This document shows positions 12,113-21,311 of a stretch of DNA of 64,000 bases, one piece after another. The position numbers and the translations under genes were made by a program. Under the pieces are notes generated by a model. It searched no databases, had not been told where the DNA came from, and was given only the letters and a program-made list of their open reading frames with translations. Each line of letters begins with the position of its first letter. The first letter of the stretch is position 1. The stretch is taken from NCBI RefSeq assembly GCF_000092025.1, contig NC_003063.2, forward strand, positions 558,001 to 622,000, in the 5' to 3' direction. Origin of the DNA: Agrobacterium fabrum str. C58. Its GTDB lineage: Bacteria; Pseudomonadota; Alphaproteobacteria; Rhizobiales; Rhizobiaceae.

Positions 12113-13006
12113 ATGGCCCCTCGCGATCTTGCCGCCTATATTTTTCTCGCGATTACGTGGGGCGTGTCTTTCCTGCTGCTTCTGCATGTCGTCGCCGCCT
12201 TCGGCTGGATTGGCGCGGTCACGCTTCGCTCGCTCATAACCGCTGTCGCCCTTTATCTCATTGCGCGGGCGGCCCGCCGGAAGCTGGCATTTTCCGCCAG
12301 CTGGCGCGCTTTCGCAATCGTCGGCGCAACGACGGTCGCCGGGCAACTGATCGGCCTTTCCTATGCGACGCCACAGATCGGCACCGCGATGGCAGCCATA
12401 TTGGTGGCGACCATTCCGCTTTTCTCAATGCTCATCTCGCAGATGTGGGGTCTGGAACGCCTGACGCGGCAGGGCATTGCGGGTCTCGTCATCGGCTTTG
12501 CCGGTATCGTTCTGCTTGTCGGCTTTCCCGCTGTTCCCGTCACTTCAGGCTTTATCATCGGCTGTGCTGCCGCTGTCGCCGCCTGCATCTGTGCGGCCTA
12601 TGGCAGTAATTTTGCGAGCCTGCACCTCAAAGGAGTTGGATCCTGGGAAATCACCATCGGTTCCTTCCTGACAGGTGGCCTGATGACCCTGCCGCTTCTT
12701 TTCGCGGTGCCCTTGCCCGGAACACCTGATCTCGTTGACTACGGTTATCTTCTGATACAGGCGGTCGTCATGAGCGGCCTGACCTATATCACCTATTTCA
12801 AGCTGGTCTCCTCAATCGGCGCAACGAAGGCGATCAGCGTGGAATTTGCCGTCACCGTCGTGGCGGTGCTTGTCGGCGCCCTGGTGCTCGATGAACCCCT
12901 GTCGCTTCCCCAGCTTTTCGGCGCCGGCATCATCATTTTCGGCTGCGCGCTGGTGCTCGACCTTCTGCCCAAGAAAAAGGCGCCACCTACCCCTTCGGGC
13001 GCGTGA
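12113..13006 (+). CDS. EamA/DMT-family transporter
   Basis: The 297-residue protein has about ten hydrophobic helices arranged as two EamA repeats, the layout of drug/metabolite exporters such as RhaT and YdcZ relatives. The second repeat contains GATKAISVEFAVTVVAVLVGALVLDEPL, the most conserved part of the family. The C-terminus is short and basic (PKKKAPP). The exported compound cannot be predicted. The ribosome site is weak. It follows the secA terminator and lies 81 bases before the acyltransferase gene. Confidence 0.85.
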   Translation: MAPRDLAAYIFLAITWGVSFLLLLHVVAAFGWIGAVTLRSLITAVALYLIARAARRKLAFSASWRAFAIVGATTVAGQLIGLSYATPQIGTAMAAILVATIPLFSMLISQMWGLERLTRQGIAGLVIGFAGIVLLVGFPAVPVTSGFIIGCAAAVAACICAAYGSNFASLHLKGVGSWEITIGSFLTGGLMTLPLLFAVPLPGTPDLVDYGYLLIQAVVMSGLTYITYFKLVSSIGATKAISVEFAVTVVAVLVGALVLDEPLSLPQLFGAGIIIFGCALVLDLLPKKKAPPTPSGA

Positions 13007-13087
13007 AGGGTTTATTAGCGTTTTCCACCAATAGTCGTGTTGGTCGTCACGGCGCACGCGGGATCGCGTTTTCGGCGCGGGGGAAAA

Positions 13088-14290
13088 ATGCAACCGGGCA
13101 AGTCAGACTATGAGCATTACTGGGACCCTCTAAGGGCTCTCCTGATGATGCTCGGCATTCCCTACCACGCCTCCCTACTCTACAGCCACGTTCTGCCCTG
13201 GGACATCAAGGATTTCGAGACCAGCCCGCTTTTGAGCGGATTGGGTGCTGCGCTCGTCACCTTCCGCATGCCGACATTCTTCCTGGTGGCGGGGTATTTT
13301 TCCACCATGGTCATCGGCAAGAAGGGCAAGATGCGCTGGCTGAGGCAGCGTTTCCTGCGCCTCGGCGTTCCCTTCATCGTGGCCGTGGTTCTGCTCGGGC
13401 CATTACAGCTGTTCCTGCTGCAACTGGCCAGCGTCGCCAAAGGCGATATTCCCACTGACCGTTTGCTTGAGAGCCTACCCGGCTTGCTGCGCCCGAGCGA
13501 ACAGTGGATCATGCATCTGTGGTTCCTGCCGGCCCTCATTGCCTATTCGGTCCTGCTGGCAGCTCTTCTGTTTCTGGCAGCACACCCGCCATTTACCCAT
13601 GTCAGAAACTGGTTCAACAGCTTGCAGCAGCGGCACGCTACCCTGGTTTTCGCGGCACTGTGCACCCTCCCGGTTCTGTGGGAGTTGATGGTCTATGGTT
13701 CCGGTCTGCTTGCGGCAAGCAGTGGAAGCAGGCTTTTCCTTCTTTATGAGCGTGCTTCCGACCCCTATGCGCGCTACCTGCCCTTCTTCCTGCTTGGCGC
13801 CCTGTTGCAGCGTAATCGCGCTCTTTTTCACCAATTCCGTCAGACGGGTTTTCCCACCGTTGTCATCGCTGCGGGCGCTATTGGTGCGGCGGTGGCATTG
13901 CGCCTGCAACATCCTTTTTCGACTTCGGCCCTTTTGGTCCTTGTTTCCGCAATTGCTGCGGTGGCAGCGAGCCGTCTGTTGATCGACCTCGCCTGCCGCT
14001 ATTTCGACAGGCCAAGCCCGCTTGCGAGACGCATGACGGATGCGTCCTTCACCATTTACCTGTTTCATCATCCGCTGATTTACACCTTTGGAATCCTCTT
14101 CATCCTGATTGCGCTGCCGCCGATCCTGGAATTCGCGATCATCGTCGCAGCCACGACGGCAACGGCCTATATGCTGCATCAGGCGATACGCCGGAGCCCG
14201 CTCGCACTTTTCCTCTTCAACGGCGTCCGCAGGCCGCGCGGGGTGGATGATATCGGCACACAGGCCGGCGCCTCCCAAACCCTTCGTTAA
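13088..14290 (+). CDS. OpgC/acyltransferase-3 family membrane protein
   Basis: The 400-residue protein has about ten membrane helices. It opens with HYWDPLRALLMMLGIPYHASLLYS, the acyltransferase-3 pattern of an early Arg and a following His, and has FRMPTFFLVAGYF shortly after. This is the family of OpgC, which adds succinyl groups to periplasmic glucans, and of OafA-type O-acetylases. The C-terminal FTIYLFHHPLIY motif is typical of the OpgC-like branch. GGGGGA just before ATG 13088 decides the start over an upstream in-frame codon at 13037. It precedes a flippase gene. Confidence 0.8.
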   Translation: MQPGKSDYEHYWDPLRALLMMLGIPYHASLLYSHVLPWDIKDFETSPLLSGLGAALVTFRMPTFFLVAGYFSTMVIGKKGKMRWLRQRFLRLGVPFIVAVVLLGPLQLFLLQLASVAKGDIPTDRLLESLPGLLRPSEQWIMHLWFLPALIAYSVLLAALLFLAAHPPFTHVRNWFNSLQQRHATLVFAALCTLPVLWELMVYGSGLLAASSGSRLFLLYERASDPYARYLPFFLLGALLQRNRALFHQFRQTGFPTVVIAAGAIGAAVALRLQHPFSTSALLVLVSAIAAVAASRLLIDLACRYFDRPSPLARRMTDASFTIYLFHHPLIYTFGILFILIALPPILEFAIIVAATTATAYMLHQAIRRSPLALFLFNGVRRPRGVDDIGTQAGASQTLR

Positions 14291-14346
14291 GGATAAGCGC
14301 TTACAGTCGAACTGCCTATTCAACTGGAAATGATGGCGTGTGGATC

Positions 14347-15762
14347 ATGGCTATCCTCAACTCGGCGGAAAAAGCCTTACCCGCAAGCCTGCGCGCAAAG
14401 CTTGCGCCGCTGGCGGCGAAAGTTGCCGTCCTTCTTTCCGGAAGAGATGAGGTTTCGCGCGCTCAACGCATGGCGCTCGTTGCCTTTGCAGTGCGCATCG
14501 TCAGCGCCGGCATCGCCTTCATTTCCCAGATCATCCTTGCCCGCCTGATGGGCGAATTCGAATATGGCCTCTTCGCCTTTGTCTGGGTTCTGGTGATCCT
14601 GTTCGGCAACCTTTCCTGTCTCGGTTTTCATACGACCGTGATCCGCTTTTTACCTGGCTACCGTCTAGAGGAAGCCCATGACAAGATCATGGGGCTGACG
14701 TCGACGGCACGCGTCTTCGCGATGCTTGCAGCCAGCGCGCTCGCAATTTTCGGGTTTGTTTTCCTGTATTTCTTCGGCGAGCGCATCGCTTCCTATTATC
14801 TCATCCCGGTTGCGCTGGCGCTTTTCACCCTGCCGATGGTGGCGTTGGGCGATGTGTTGAACGGCACCGCGCGCGCCAATGGCTGGGCCGTCTCCGCCCT
14901 CAGCCCCACCTATATCGTCCGCCCGGTGCTGATCCTGCTGTTCATGATGGCGGCGGTCCATTTCGGCGCGGAAAAAACCGCGACCACCGCCATGCTCATG
15001 GCCCTTCTGGCCACCTACGTCACCACGCTCTTTCACTTCGCCTTCATGAACCGCCGGCTCAACCGGCATTTCCGCAGCACGGCCCGCAAGGTTCATTTCC
15101 GTCACTGGATAAGGTTCGCCTTCCCGATGTTCCTGATCGATGGCATCGGTTTCCTGATGACCAATTCCGACGTGGTGATTGTCGGGCTTTACCTGCCTCC
15201 CGATCAGGTTGGCATCTATTTTGCGGCGGCGAAAACCATCGTGCTGATGCAATTCGTGTTTTTCTCCGTGCAGGCGGCTGCCGCGCCACGTCTTGCCGCC
15301 CTGATGTCGGCCAATGATCGTCAGGGGCTTGCGGGTTTTGCCGGTCAGGCCGCACGCTGGGCTTTCTGGCCATCGCTCGCCGTCGGTAGCGTGGTGCTTC
15401 TGGCAGGTCCGTTCCTGCTGTCACTTTTCGGCCCGGGCTTCGTCCAGGGTTACCAGCTAATGTTCTTCCTGTTTGCCGGTTTCCTCGCCAAAGCGATGAT
15501 CGGCCCGGGAGAAACGCTGCTGAATATGGCCGGCAAACAAAAACTTTGCGTTGTGCTTTATATTATTATCTTTGGTTGCAACATTGCACTCAACATGGCG
15601 CTCATTCCGGTCTATGGTCTGGCAGGGGCCGCGGCAGCGGTGGCAATAGCCATGTGCATGGAAGCTGTGCTATTGCATATTGCCATTCGCCGCACACTCG
15701 GGATCGTGCTTTTTGCTTTCAACGATCCCCGGGCAGGTCAAGACACTGGGAAGGCGGTATAA
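14347..15762 (+). CDS. Oligosaccharide flippase / polysaccharide biosynthesis membrane protein
   Basis: The protein of about 471 residues has roughly 12-14 membrane helices and belongs to the MOP/PST (Wzx-like) superfamily. These proteins flip lipid-linked sugars across the inner membrane. Recognisable parts are RIVSAGIAFISQIILARLMGEFEYGLFAFVW at the N-terminus (two adjoining segments) and NSDVVIVGLYLPPDQVGIYFAAAKT in the middle. The start is uncertain: ATG 14347 or GTG 14338, neither with a strong ribosome site. The downstream acyltransferase-like gene begins eight bases after its stop, suggesting an operon. Confidence 0.85.
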   Translation: MAILNSAEKALPASLRAKLAPLAAKVAVLLSGRDEVSRAQRMALVAFAVRIVSAGIAFISQIILARLMGEFEYGLFAFVWVLVILFGNLSCLGFHTTVIRFLPGYRLEEAHDKIMGLTSTARVFAMLAASALAIFGFVFLYFFGERIASYYLIPVALALFTLPMVALGDVLNGTARANGWAVSALSPTYIVRPVLILLFMMAAVHFGAEKTATTAMLMALLATYVTTLFHFAFMNRRLNRHFRSTARKVHFRHWIRFAFPMFLIDGIGFLMTNSDVVIVGLYLPPDQVGIYFAAAKTIVLMQFVFFSVQAAAAPRLAALMSANDRQGLAGFAGQAARWAFWPSLAVGSVVLLAGPFLLSLFGPGFVQGYQLMFFLFAGFLAKAMIGPGETLLNMAGKQKLCVVLYIIIFGCNIALNMALIPVYGLAGAAAAVAIAMCMEAVLLHIAIRRTLGIVLFAFNDPRAGQDTGKAV

Positions 15763-15770
15763 CAACAAGC

Positions 15771-17042
15771 ATGTCCAGCGATCCAAAGAATCCGGATTTT
15801 CAGGACCCGCGCATCGCGGCGCTGTTGGCGTCTGCGGAGCGTGACCGTCCCGCGGCAGACAGCAGCCGGCGCGTGGGACGCGACGGCCGGGAATTCTGCA
15901 TCTATCCGGGTCAACTCGGTTACGACATGCAGGAAGAACTCGACTTCCTTTCCAATCGTGTCATGGAGGCGAATGTCTTCTTCACCGGGCGGCTTCTTGC
16001 GCCCGCCATGCCACGTATCGAAGACAAGTCCGTGCGCTTCGCCCTCATTCGCGACGAGAACGGCGCTAGAAGCCGTATGCGCTTCCTGATGCCCTTTACC
16101 GTGGAAAAGCCGGGTTTTTCCATTGGTCCGTCCATCATTCGCGTCTGGGCCAACCCATTTGGGCCGCTCGGCACGCCGCTGGTCGATACCGAAGGGGCAG
16201 CTGAAACCCTCGACAATCTTTTCGATGCCCTTTCCGACCGGAACATGCGTCTGCCGAATGTTCTTGTCCTGCCGGATGTGCGGCTGGAAGGGCCGTTTGC
16301 GCGCATGTTCAGGGCCATCGCGCTTAGCCGCAACCTGCCGGTGACGACGACGGGCAATTATCACCGGCCGATGCTGGAAAGCCTCCTTGATGGCAAGGCC
16401 TATCTGCGCAACACCCTTGCACCACACCATCTGCGCGAAATGAGCAGGCAGTGGCGCCAGCTCGAAAAACTTGGATCCCTCTCCTACAGCGTGACCCGCC
16501 AGCCGAAGGATGTGCGCTACCGAATGGAGGAATTTCTGGCGCTGGAGGCGAGTGGCTGGAAGGGCCGCAAACGCACCGCGCTGGTCAACGACCGGTATCG
16601 CGCCGCTTTCGCCCGCGAGGCCATCACCAACCTCGCCGAAGCCGATGCAGTCCGTATCCACACCATCGATCTCAATGGCAGCGCCATCGCATCCATGGTG
16701 GTCTTCATCACGGCCGGCGAAGCCTATACGTGGAAAACCGCCTTCGACGAAACCTATTCGCAATATTCACCCGGCAAGCTACTGATGCAGAAACTCACCG
16801 ACTGGCATCTGGACGACGCCAATATTCTGCGCAGCGACAGCTGCGCCGTGCCCGATCATCCGATCATGAGCCGCTTCTGGCAGGAACGGCAGGAAATGGG
16901 GACGCTGGTCGTCGGCCTGACCCAGAACAGCGACCGCGACGTGCGGCAGGTTTCCACGCAGGTGGACATGTACCGGAATACCCGCAACCTCGCCCGCAGC
17001 CTGCGGCAGAAAATCCTGTCCTTCGGACGCAAGGGCAACTGA
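15771..17042 (+). CDS. GNAT/CelD-type acyltransferase-like protein
   Basis: The 423-residue protein resembles the Acetyltransf_6/CelD group (GNAT or FemAB-like fold) often found in polysaccharide loci. The C-terminal half contains FLALEASGWKGRKRTAL and FDETYSQYSPGKLLMQ, both typical of that group. No membrane helix or signal peptide is seen, so it should be cytoplasmic. Its substrate is unknown; the flippase eight bases upstream suggests it modifies a sugar precursor. A 9-bp inverted repeat overlaps its stop codon. Confidence 0.7.
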   Translation: MSSDPKNPDFQDPRIAALLASAERDRPAADSSRRVGRDGREFCIYPGQLGYDMQEELDFLSNRVMEANVFFTGRLLAPAMPRIEDKSVRFALIRDENGARSRMRFLMPFTVEKPGFSIGPSIIRVWANPFGPLGTPLVDTEGAAETLDNLFDALSDRNMRLPNVLVLPDVRLEGPFARMFRAIALSRNLPVTTTGNYHRPMLESLLDGKAYLRNTLAPHHLREMSRQWRQLEKLGSLSYSVTRQPKDVRYRMEEFLALEASGWKGRKRTALVNDRYRAAFAREAITNLAEADAVRIHTIDLNGSAIASMVVFITAGEAYTWKTAFDETYSQYSPGKLLMQKLTDWHLDDANILRSDSCAVPDHPIMSRFWQERQEMGTLVVGLTQNSDRDVRQVSTQVDMYRNTRNLARSLRQKILSFGRKGN

Positions 17043-17071
17043 TCCGAAGGACGCCGGGGCGCCCTTCGGAT
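17042..17071. terminator. Hairpin at the end of the GNAT/CelD gene
   Basis: ATCCGAAGG at 17042-17050 pairs perfectly with CCTTCGGAT at 17063-17071. The stem starts inside the TGA stop and lies between convergent genes. No T tract follows, so its strength is uncertain. Confidence 0.5.
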
Positions 17072-17094
17072 ATGTTCGGCAAATGAGGCCGGCT

Positions 17095-17757
17095 TCAGCG
17101 CGAGGCCGTCCGGATCATCTTGCACAATTGCGTCAGGGCAGCATCGTATCCGCCACCCAGAATATCGACACACCGGCGGGCGAGCTTGATCTGCTCGACC
17201 CGTGACATGTCGTTATAGGCCTGTATGGCATTACGCACGGCGCCAGGGGAAAGTTGCCCCGGATTGCTACCGGGATTATTTGGATTGTTCGGATTGCCTG
17301 GATTTCCCGGATTCCCAGGGTTACCTGGATTGCCAGGCGAACCTGAACCACCAATTCCGAGCCCGACATCGAGGCCGAGACCGCTCGATCCACCCACATT
17401 CGCACCGACATTGGCGTTGATGCCTCCAGAGCCGCCGACGGAAGCCTTGGCGGCGGCATTGACACCGCCGGCACCACCGACGGATGTGTTGACGTTGGCG
17501 TTGACCCCATTGCTGCCACCGACCGAAGCGTTGACATCTGCACCCAATCCGCCGCCGCTCCTGCCGCCGACATCCGCACTGGCGTTGACACCGCCGCTGC
17601 CGCCAACGGAGGCATCGACCCCGAGCCCGCCGCTGCCGTTGCCGCCCACACTGGCATTAACCCCATTCTCCCCACCGATCCCGATATCCAGCGCATGGGC
17701 GTTGACCGGCAAGATCAGACAGGCAGACAGTAACAAATTGCGAGAAAGAGCCCTCAT
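17095..17757 (-). CDS. Secreted Gly/Asn repeat protein with collagen-like segment
   Basis: The 220-residue protein has a signal peptide (about 1-22, ending AHA). Residues 25-138 are imperfect repeats of the form GGSGGVNASV. Residues 139-167 are a run of GNP triplets, then NNP, reminiscent of collagen-like or elastic repeats. The last 50 residues form a non-repetitive domain with two cysteines (C196, C212). GGGAGG five bases before ATG 17757 is a strong ribosome site. I know no function; an adhesive or extracellular structural role is a guess from composition. Confidence 0.8.
   Translation of the reverse strand: MRALSRNLLLSACLILPVNAHALDIGIGGENGVNASVGGNGSGGLGVDASVGGSGGVNASADVGGRSGGGLGADVNASVGGSNGVNANVNTSVGGAGGVNAAAKASVGGSGGINANVGANVGGSSGLGLDVGLGIGGSGSPGNPGNPGNPGNPGNPNNPNNPGSNPGQLSPGAVRNAIQAYNDMSRVEQIKLARRCVDILGGGYDAALTQLCKMIRTASR
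17273..17340 (-). repeat. Tandem 9-base-type repeats encoding GNP triplets
   Basis: Short tandem repeats of the type GGNAAYCCN code for the GNP/NNP triplets of the secreted repeat protein. Synonymous differences between units suggest the array is not very recent, but length changes by slippage would be expected here. Confidence 0.6.
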
Positions 17758-18114
17758 AATTTCCTCCCTATGAGTTTGGCCATTCCCGCCCCGCGTGGAA
17801 GTTCCACGCCGCCATTATAATTTCAATTAGCAATTGCGTATATACTAATTTATTAGAGATGTCTAAAATTCTCAAAATAATTCAATCATAGGTGTATCGT
17901 TTTGAAACAGGTGCTGCCGATTGAACCATCCGCGCCGCGGCAAGGCTGCCAAATGTTTTAGGCACGCCCTGTGATTTTACCCCCCGCCGCCTAGCGCGCT
18001 GACATACCGTTTTGCAAGGCAAATTTCCCGCTTTTGGGCTTGCAAGCACGGTCTCGCCCGTGATAGACGCCGTGTCATTGCCTCAGTGCCCTGAAACACA
18101 ATCGGCAGCGAAAT
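17758..18114. other. AT-rich gap before tRNA-Leu
   Basis: This 357-base stretch has no convincing gene. The first 130 bases are clearly AT-rich (around 17815-17890) and probably hold the promoter of the leftward repeat-protein gene. The rest should carry the tRNA promoter, but I could not pick convincing -35 and -10 boxes. Confidence 0.5.
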
Positions 18115-18199
18115 GCGGGTGTGGTGGAATTGGTAGACGCGCCGGACTCAAAATCCGGTTCCGAAAGGAGTGTCGGTTCGACCCCGACCACCCGCACCA
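18115..18199 (+). tRNA. tRNA-Leu (anticodon CAA)
   Basis: The 85-base sequence folds as a class II tRNA. The acceptor GCGGGTG pairs with CACCCGC, the anticodon stem CCGGA/TCCGG encloses loop CTCAAAA, a short variable arm follows, and the T loop is GGTTCGACCCC. The anticodon CAA reads the leucine codon UUG. The CCA end is encoded (18197-18199). tRNA-Leu genes are frequent island insertion sites, but no integrase or 3'-end repeat was seen. Confidence 0.97.
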
Positions 18200-18260
18200 C
18201 CTCTGATGATTTGCACGATATTATCGGCAGGAACGGGACCATATCCGGTCAAGGATCATC

Positions 18261-19103
18261 CTATGTCGCCAGATAAAATCGTCTGGCATTGCCATGGCCG
18301 ATCGATGCCTGCTCATCCGGAGAAAGCGTCGACAGAAACTCTCTCGTCATGGCGATCCACTCCGGCAGGCCCGAGCCTAGATCGACCACCGGCCAGTCGC
18401 CGCCCCAGACCATTCTTGCCGGGCCGAATAGCTTCAATACGGTTTCCACATAAGGCCTCACGCTTTCCAGCGTCACTTGCCCCGGCGCACAATAGGCGGT
18501 GACACCGGAAAGCTTGACGAAGAGATTTGGCAGGCTGGCCAGATCGGCCATGCGCTCGCTCCAGGCGGGGAAATCGTTTCCGGCGATGTCAGGCGTGCCG
18601 CAATGGTCGAGCATGAAGCGAACGTCGGGGCAGGCCCGGACAAGTTCGGCGGCAATGGCGAGCTGGCGCGAATGAAAACACAGATCGACCGGCCATCCGG
18701 CCTTGCCGATCTTGCGCACGTTTCGCCGATAGTTTTCCGCACGGCTGGTATCGTCGGGCATGACCTGGAGGATACGCCGGAACCCGACAACTTTGAGGTG
18801 GCGGCACTCCTCCAGCCAGGCGTCGAAGCCCTGGTCCGTTTCCGGCCGGCAGCTGGCGATCTGGCCGAACATCGGCAAGGTGCCTTCCCCTACCATGCCA
18901 GCGACAAGCCGGGCTTCCGCCCGATAATCACCGTCATCGACCCCGGTTTCCATGAAAATCGTGCCGATGACACCGCTGCCCTCGACAAGAGCTGCATAAT
19001 CCGCCCGGGTGAAGCTTCCCGCAAGGCTCGGCTCGCCGCGCGTCCAGGCATAACCGAGTTTGCCCCGCAAGATCAGATGCTGGTGGGTATCAATCAGGTC
19101 CAT
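18261..19103 (-). CDS. Amidohydrolase-2 family protein, probable sugar lactonase
   Basis: The 280-residue TIM-barrel hydrolase has the family landmarks: DTHQHL near the N-terminus, LDHCGTPD in the middle and a late metal Asp in WGGDWPV. This branch includes L-fuconolactonase and related sugar-lactone hydrolases, which fits its place at the end of a sugar-acid operon. GGAGGA ahead of ATG 19103 decides the start over an open extension to 19154. The next gene upstream, an aldo/keto reductase, ends 25 bases before the start. Together they could oxidise an aldose to its lactone and open the lactone. Confidence 0.85.
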   Translation of the reverse strand: MDLIDTHQHLILRGKLGYAWTRGEPSLAGSFTRADYAALVEGSGVIGTIFMETGVDDGDYRAEARLVAGMVGEGTLPMFGQIASCRPETDQGFDAWLEECRHLKVVGFRRILQVMPDDTSRAENYRRNVRKIGKAGWPVDLCFHSRQLAIAAELVRACPDVRFMLDHCGTPDIAGNDFPAWSERMADLASLPNLFVKLSGVTAYCAPGQVTLESVRPYVETVLKLFGPARMVWGGDWPVVDLGSGLPEWIAMTREFLSTLSPDEQASIGHGNARRFYLAT

Positions 19104-19128
19104 GGCGTCCTCCTCCTTGCCGTGTCGG

Positions 19129-20118
19129 TCAATCTTCAAGCGCGAGCGTGTCAAAACCCGCCCAGGCGGCGCCCGGCACGGCCGTTTCGAAAATGGACAG
19201 ATTGCGCCGGAGACTGTCCGGTTTCGCCGTGCCGATCAGCACGCTGGCGACATCGGTGTTTTGCAGCGGAAAATGCAAAGCAGCGGCCGCGAGCGCGACG
19301 CCATGGCCGGCGGCGTGAGCCTCCATGGCGCACACCCGCTCCATGACTTCAGGCACAGCTTCATTGTAATTGAAGGTGGCGCCCGGCTTTGCGCCGGTTG
19401 CAAGAATGCCCGAGTTGAAGACACCGCCGATCACGAGCGAGGTGCCGGTCTCCGCACAACGCCCGAGCAGCCGCGCTGCAGCCGAACGGTCAAGCAGCGT
19501 ATAACGGCCCGCCAGAAGGATGCAGTCGATTTCGTCGATCTCCATGAGGTTCAGGCAGGCCGGAACCTCATTCACGCCAAGGCCGAATGCGCCGATCTCG
19601 CCTTTAGCCTTCAACTCATGCAGCGCCTCGATGCCGCTTTCGGTGAATATTCCGAAATGATGGCGATAGGCTTCCTCTCCAAGCGTGGTCGCCTCCAGAT
19701 CGTGGACATAGAGAATATCCACCGAACCGAGACCAAGCCGGGCAAGGCTCAGCTCATGCGAGCGCATGATGCCGTCATAGCTGTAGTCGTATTCCACAAT
19801 GAAAGGCAGTGCGTCGACAAAACCGTAATCCGGCGTCACGCCCGCTTCAGCCGGTTTCAGGATCCGCCCGACCTTGGTGGAAAGCACGAATTCGTCGCGT
19901 GGTTTCTCCTGGAGAAAATCCCCGACGCGGCGTTCGGAAAGGCCCTGCCCGTAATAGGGCGCGGTATCGAAGTAGCGGATACCGGCGTCCCATGCGGTTT
20001 GCAGCGTCGCCATCGCATCTTCGCGGCTGACGCTGCGATAGAGATTACCGATACCGGCTGCGCCGAAGGAAAGTTCGCTGAGTTCCAGCGCCGTGCGGCC
20101 AAGTTTGCGGGTCTTCAT
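19129..20118 (-). CDS. Aldo/keto reductase (sugar dehydrogenase-like)
   Basis: The 329-residue protein is an AKR-fold oxidoreductase with the expected tetrad: Asp and Tyr in YFDTAPYYGQGLSE, Lys in LSTKVGRIL, His in ILYVHDLE. The N-terminus MKTRKLGRTALELSELSFG is typical of the L-fucose / L-galactose / pyridoxal dehydrogenase branch. It should act on a free sugar with NAD(P) in the cytoplasm. Its ATG overlaps the uxuA stop by four bases (ATGA), so the two are co-translated. Confidence 0.88.
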   Translation of the reverse strand: MKTRKLGRTALELSELSFGAAGIGNLYRSVSREDAMATLQTAWDAGIRYFDTAPYYGQGLSERRVGDFLQEKPRDEFVLSTKVGRILKPAEAGVTPDYGFVDALPFIVEYDYSYDGIMRSHELSLARLGLGSVDILYVHDLEATTLGEEAYRHHFGIFTESGIEALHELKAKGEIGAFGLGVNEVPACLNLMEIDEIDCILLAGRYTLLDRSAAARLLGRCAETGTSLVIGGVFNSGILATGAKPGATFNYNEAVPEVMERVCAMEAHAAGHGVALAAAALHFPLQNTDVASVLIGTAKPDSLRRNLSIFETAVPGAAWAGFDTLALED

Positions 20119-21308
20119 GCGGCAGCCTCCTCGCGGCGGAGCTGGCGCTCGATGGTGCGGATGACACCGCGAAGTTCGCCGAGACCCTTCATGCGGCCGA
20201 TGTAGGAATATCCGGGATTGGTCTTTTTGGTGATGTCATCACCCAGCAGATGGCCGTGGTCAGGCCGCATTGGAATATTAGTGCGGCGGCCAGCCTTGGC
20301 GGTGGACCGCTCCTCGCGCAACAATGCCTCGATGACGCCGATCATGTCCGCTCCGCCATCCAGATGATCGTCCTCGAAGAAAGAACCATCCGCCTCGACG
20401 GTGACATTTCGCAGGTGGGCGAAATTGACGCGGGATGCGAATTCCTTTGCCATCGCGACGAGATCGTTGTCGCTACGGGCGCCGTAGGAGCCGGTGCAAA
20501 GGGTGATACCATTGTTCGGGCTTTCAACGGCCGACAGGATGGCGCGGATATCGGCAGGTGTCGAGACCACGCGCGGCAAGCCGAACAGCGAGAATGGCGG
20601 ATCATCAGGATGGATGCCGAGATGCACGCCCACCTCTTCCGCCACCGGCACGACCTCTTTCAGAAATGCCAGCAGATTGCCCTGCATGGTCGCGCTGTCG
20701 ATGCCGTCGAACGAAGCAATCAGCGCGGCGATGGACTGGCGCGTCTGCACCAGCGCGCCGCCCGGCAGGCCCGCGATAATGTTGCGCTCGAGAAGCGACT
20801 GTTCATCTTCGCTCATTTGCGCAAAACGCTCTTCGGCTCGCGCCACCAGCGCAGGATCGTAATTTTCAGCAGCGCGGATACGCTTCAGGATGAACACGTC
20901 ATAAGCGACAAAATCCGCCATTTCGAAGCGCAGCGCCAATCCGGTATTGCGCGCCTGCCAGCGCAGGTTCGTACGCGTCCAGTCCACGACAGGCATGAAA
21001 TTGTAGCAGACGACGGGAACGCCCGCGCGACCGAGACGGGAGAGCGTATCTTTCCAGCGCGCAATCGCTTTCGGCGCATCGGCGTCGCCGCGCTTGATGG
21101 ACTGTTCCATCGGAATGGATTCGCAGACACTCCATTCCAGACCGGCCGCTTCGATCATCGCCTTGCGTTTGGCGATCTCTTCGGCAGGCCACGCCGTGCC
21201 GTCGGGGATCTGGTGCAGTGCCGTGACAACGCCGCTCGCACCCGTCTGCCGCACATGCTCCAAGGTGATGGGGTCCGATTCACCGAACCAGCGCCAGGTT
21301 TCCTTCAT
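20115..21308 (-). CDS. uxuA: Mannonate dehydratase UxuA
   Basis: The 397-residue protein matches UxuA, which dehydrates D-mannonate to 2-keto-3-deoxygluconate. It opens MKETWRWFGESDPITLEHVRQ and has the metal-site segments LGIHPDDPPFSLFGLPRVVS and FAHLRNVTVEADGSFFEDDH. The C-terminal MRPDHGHLLGDD and NPGYSYIGRMKGLGELRG are also diagnostic. A GGAGGAG before the ATG lies inside the end of the upstream reductase gene, three bases away, so translation is likely coupled. Confidence 0.96.
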   Translation of the reverse strand: MKETWRWFGESDPITLEHVRQTGASGVVTALHQIPDGTAWPAEEIAKRKAMIEAAGLEWSVCESIPMEQSIKRGDADAPKAIARWKDTLSRLGRAGVPVVCYNFMPVVDWTRTNLRWQARNTGLALRFEMADFVAYDVFILKRIRAAENYDPALVARAEERFAQMSEDEQSLLERNIIAGLPGGALVQTRQSIAALIASFDGIDSATMQGNLLAFLKEVVPVAEEVGVHLGIHPDDPPFSLFGLPRVVSTPADIRAILSAVESPNNGITLCTGSYGARSDNDLVAMAKEFASRVNFAHLRNVTVEADGSFFEDDHLDGGADMIGVIEALLREERSTAKAGRRTNIPMRPDHGHLLGDDITKKTNPGYSYIGRMKGLGELRGVIRTIERQLRREEAAA

Positions 21309-21311
21309 AGT

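Noticed and set aside
17273..17340. CRISPR-like short repeats
   Set aside because: They are in-frame GNP codon repeats of a secreted protein, without spacers or cas genes.
18115..18199. Prophage attachment site at tRNA-Leu
   Set aside because: No integrase, no direct repeat of the tRNA end and no phage genes follow.
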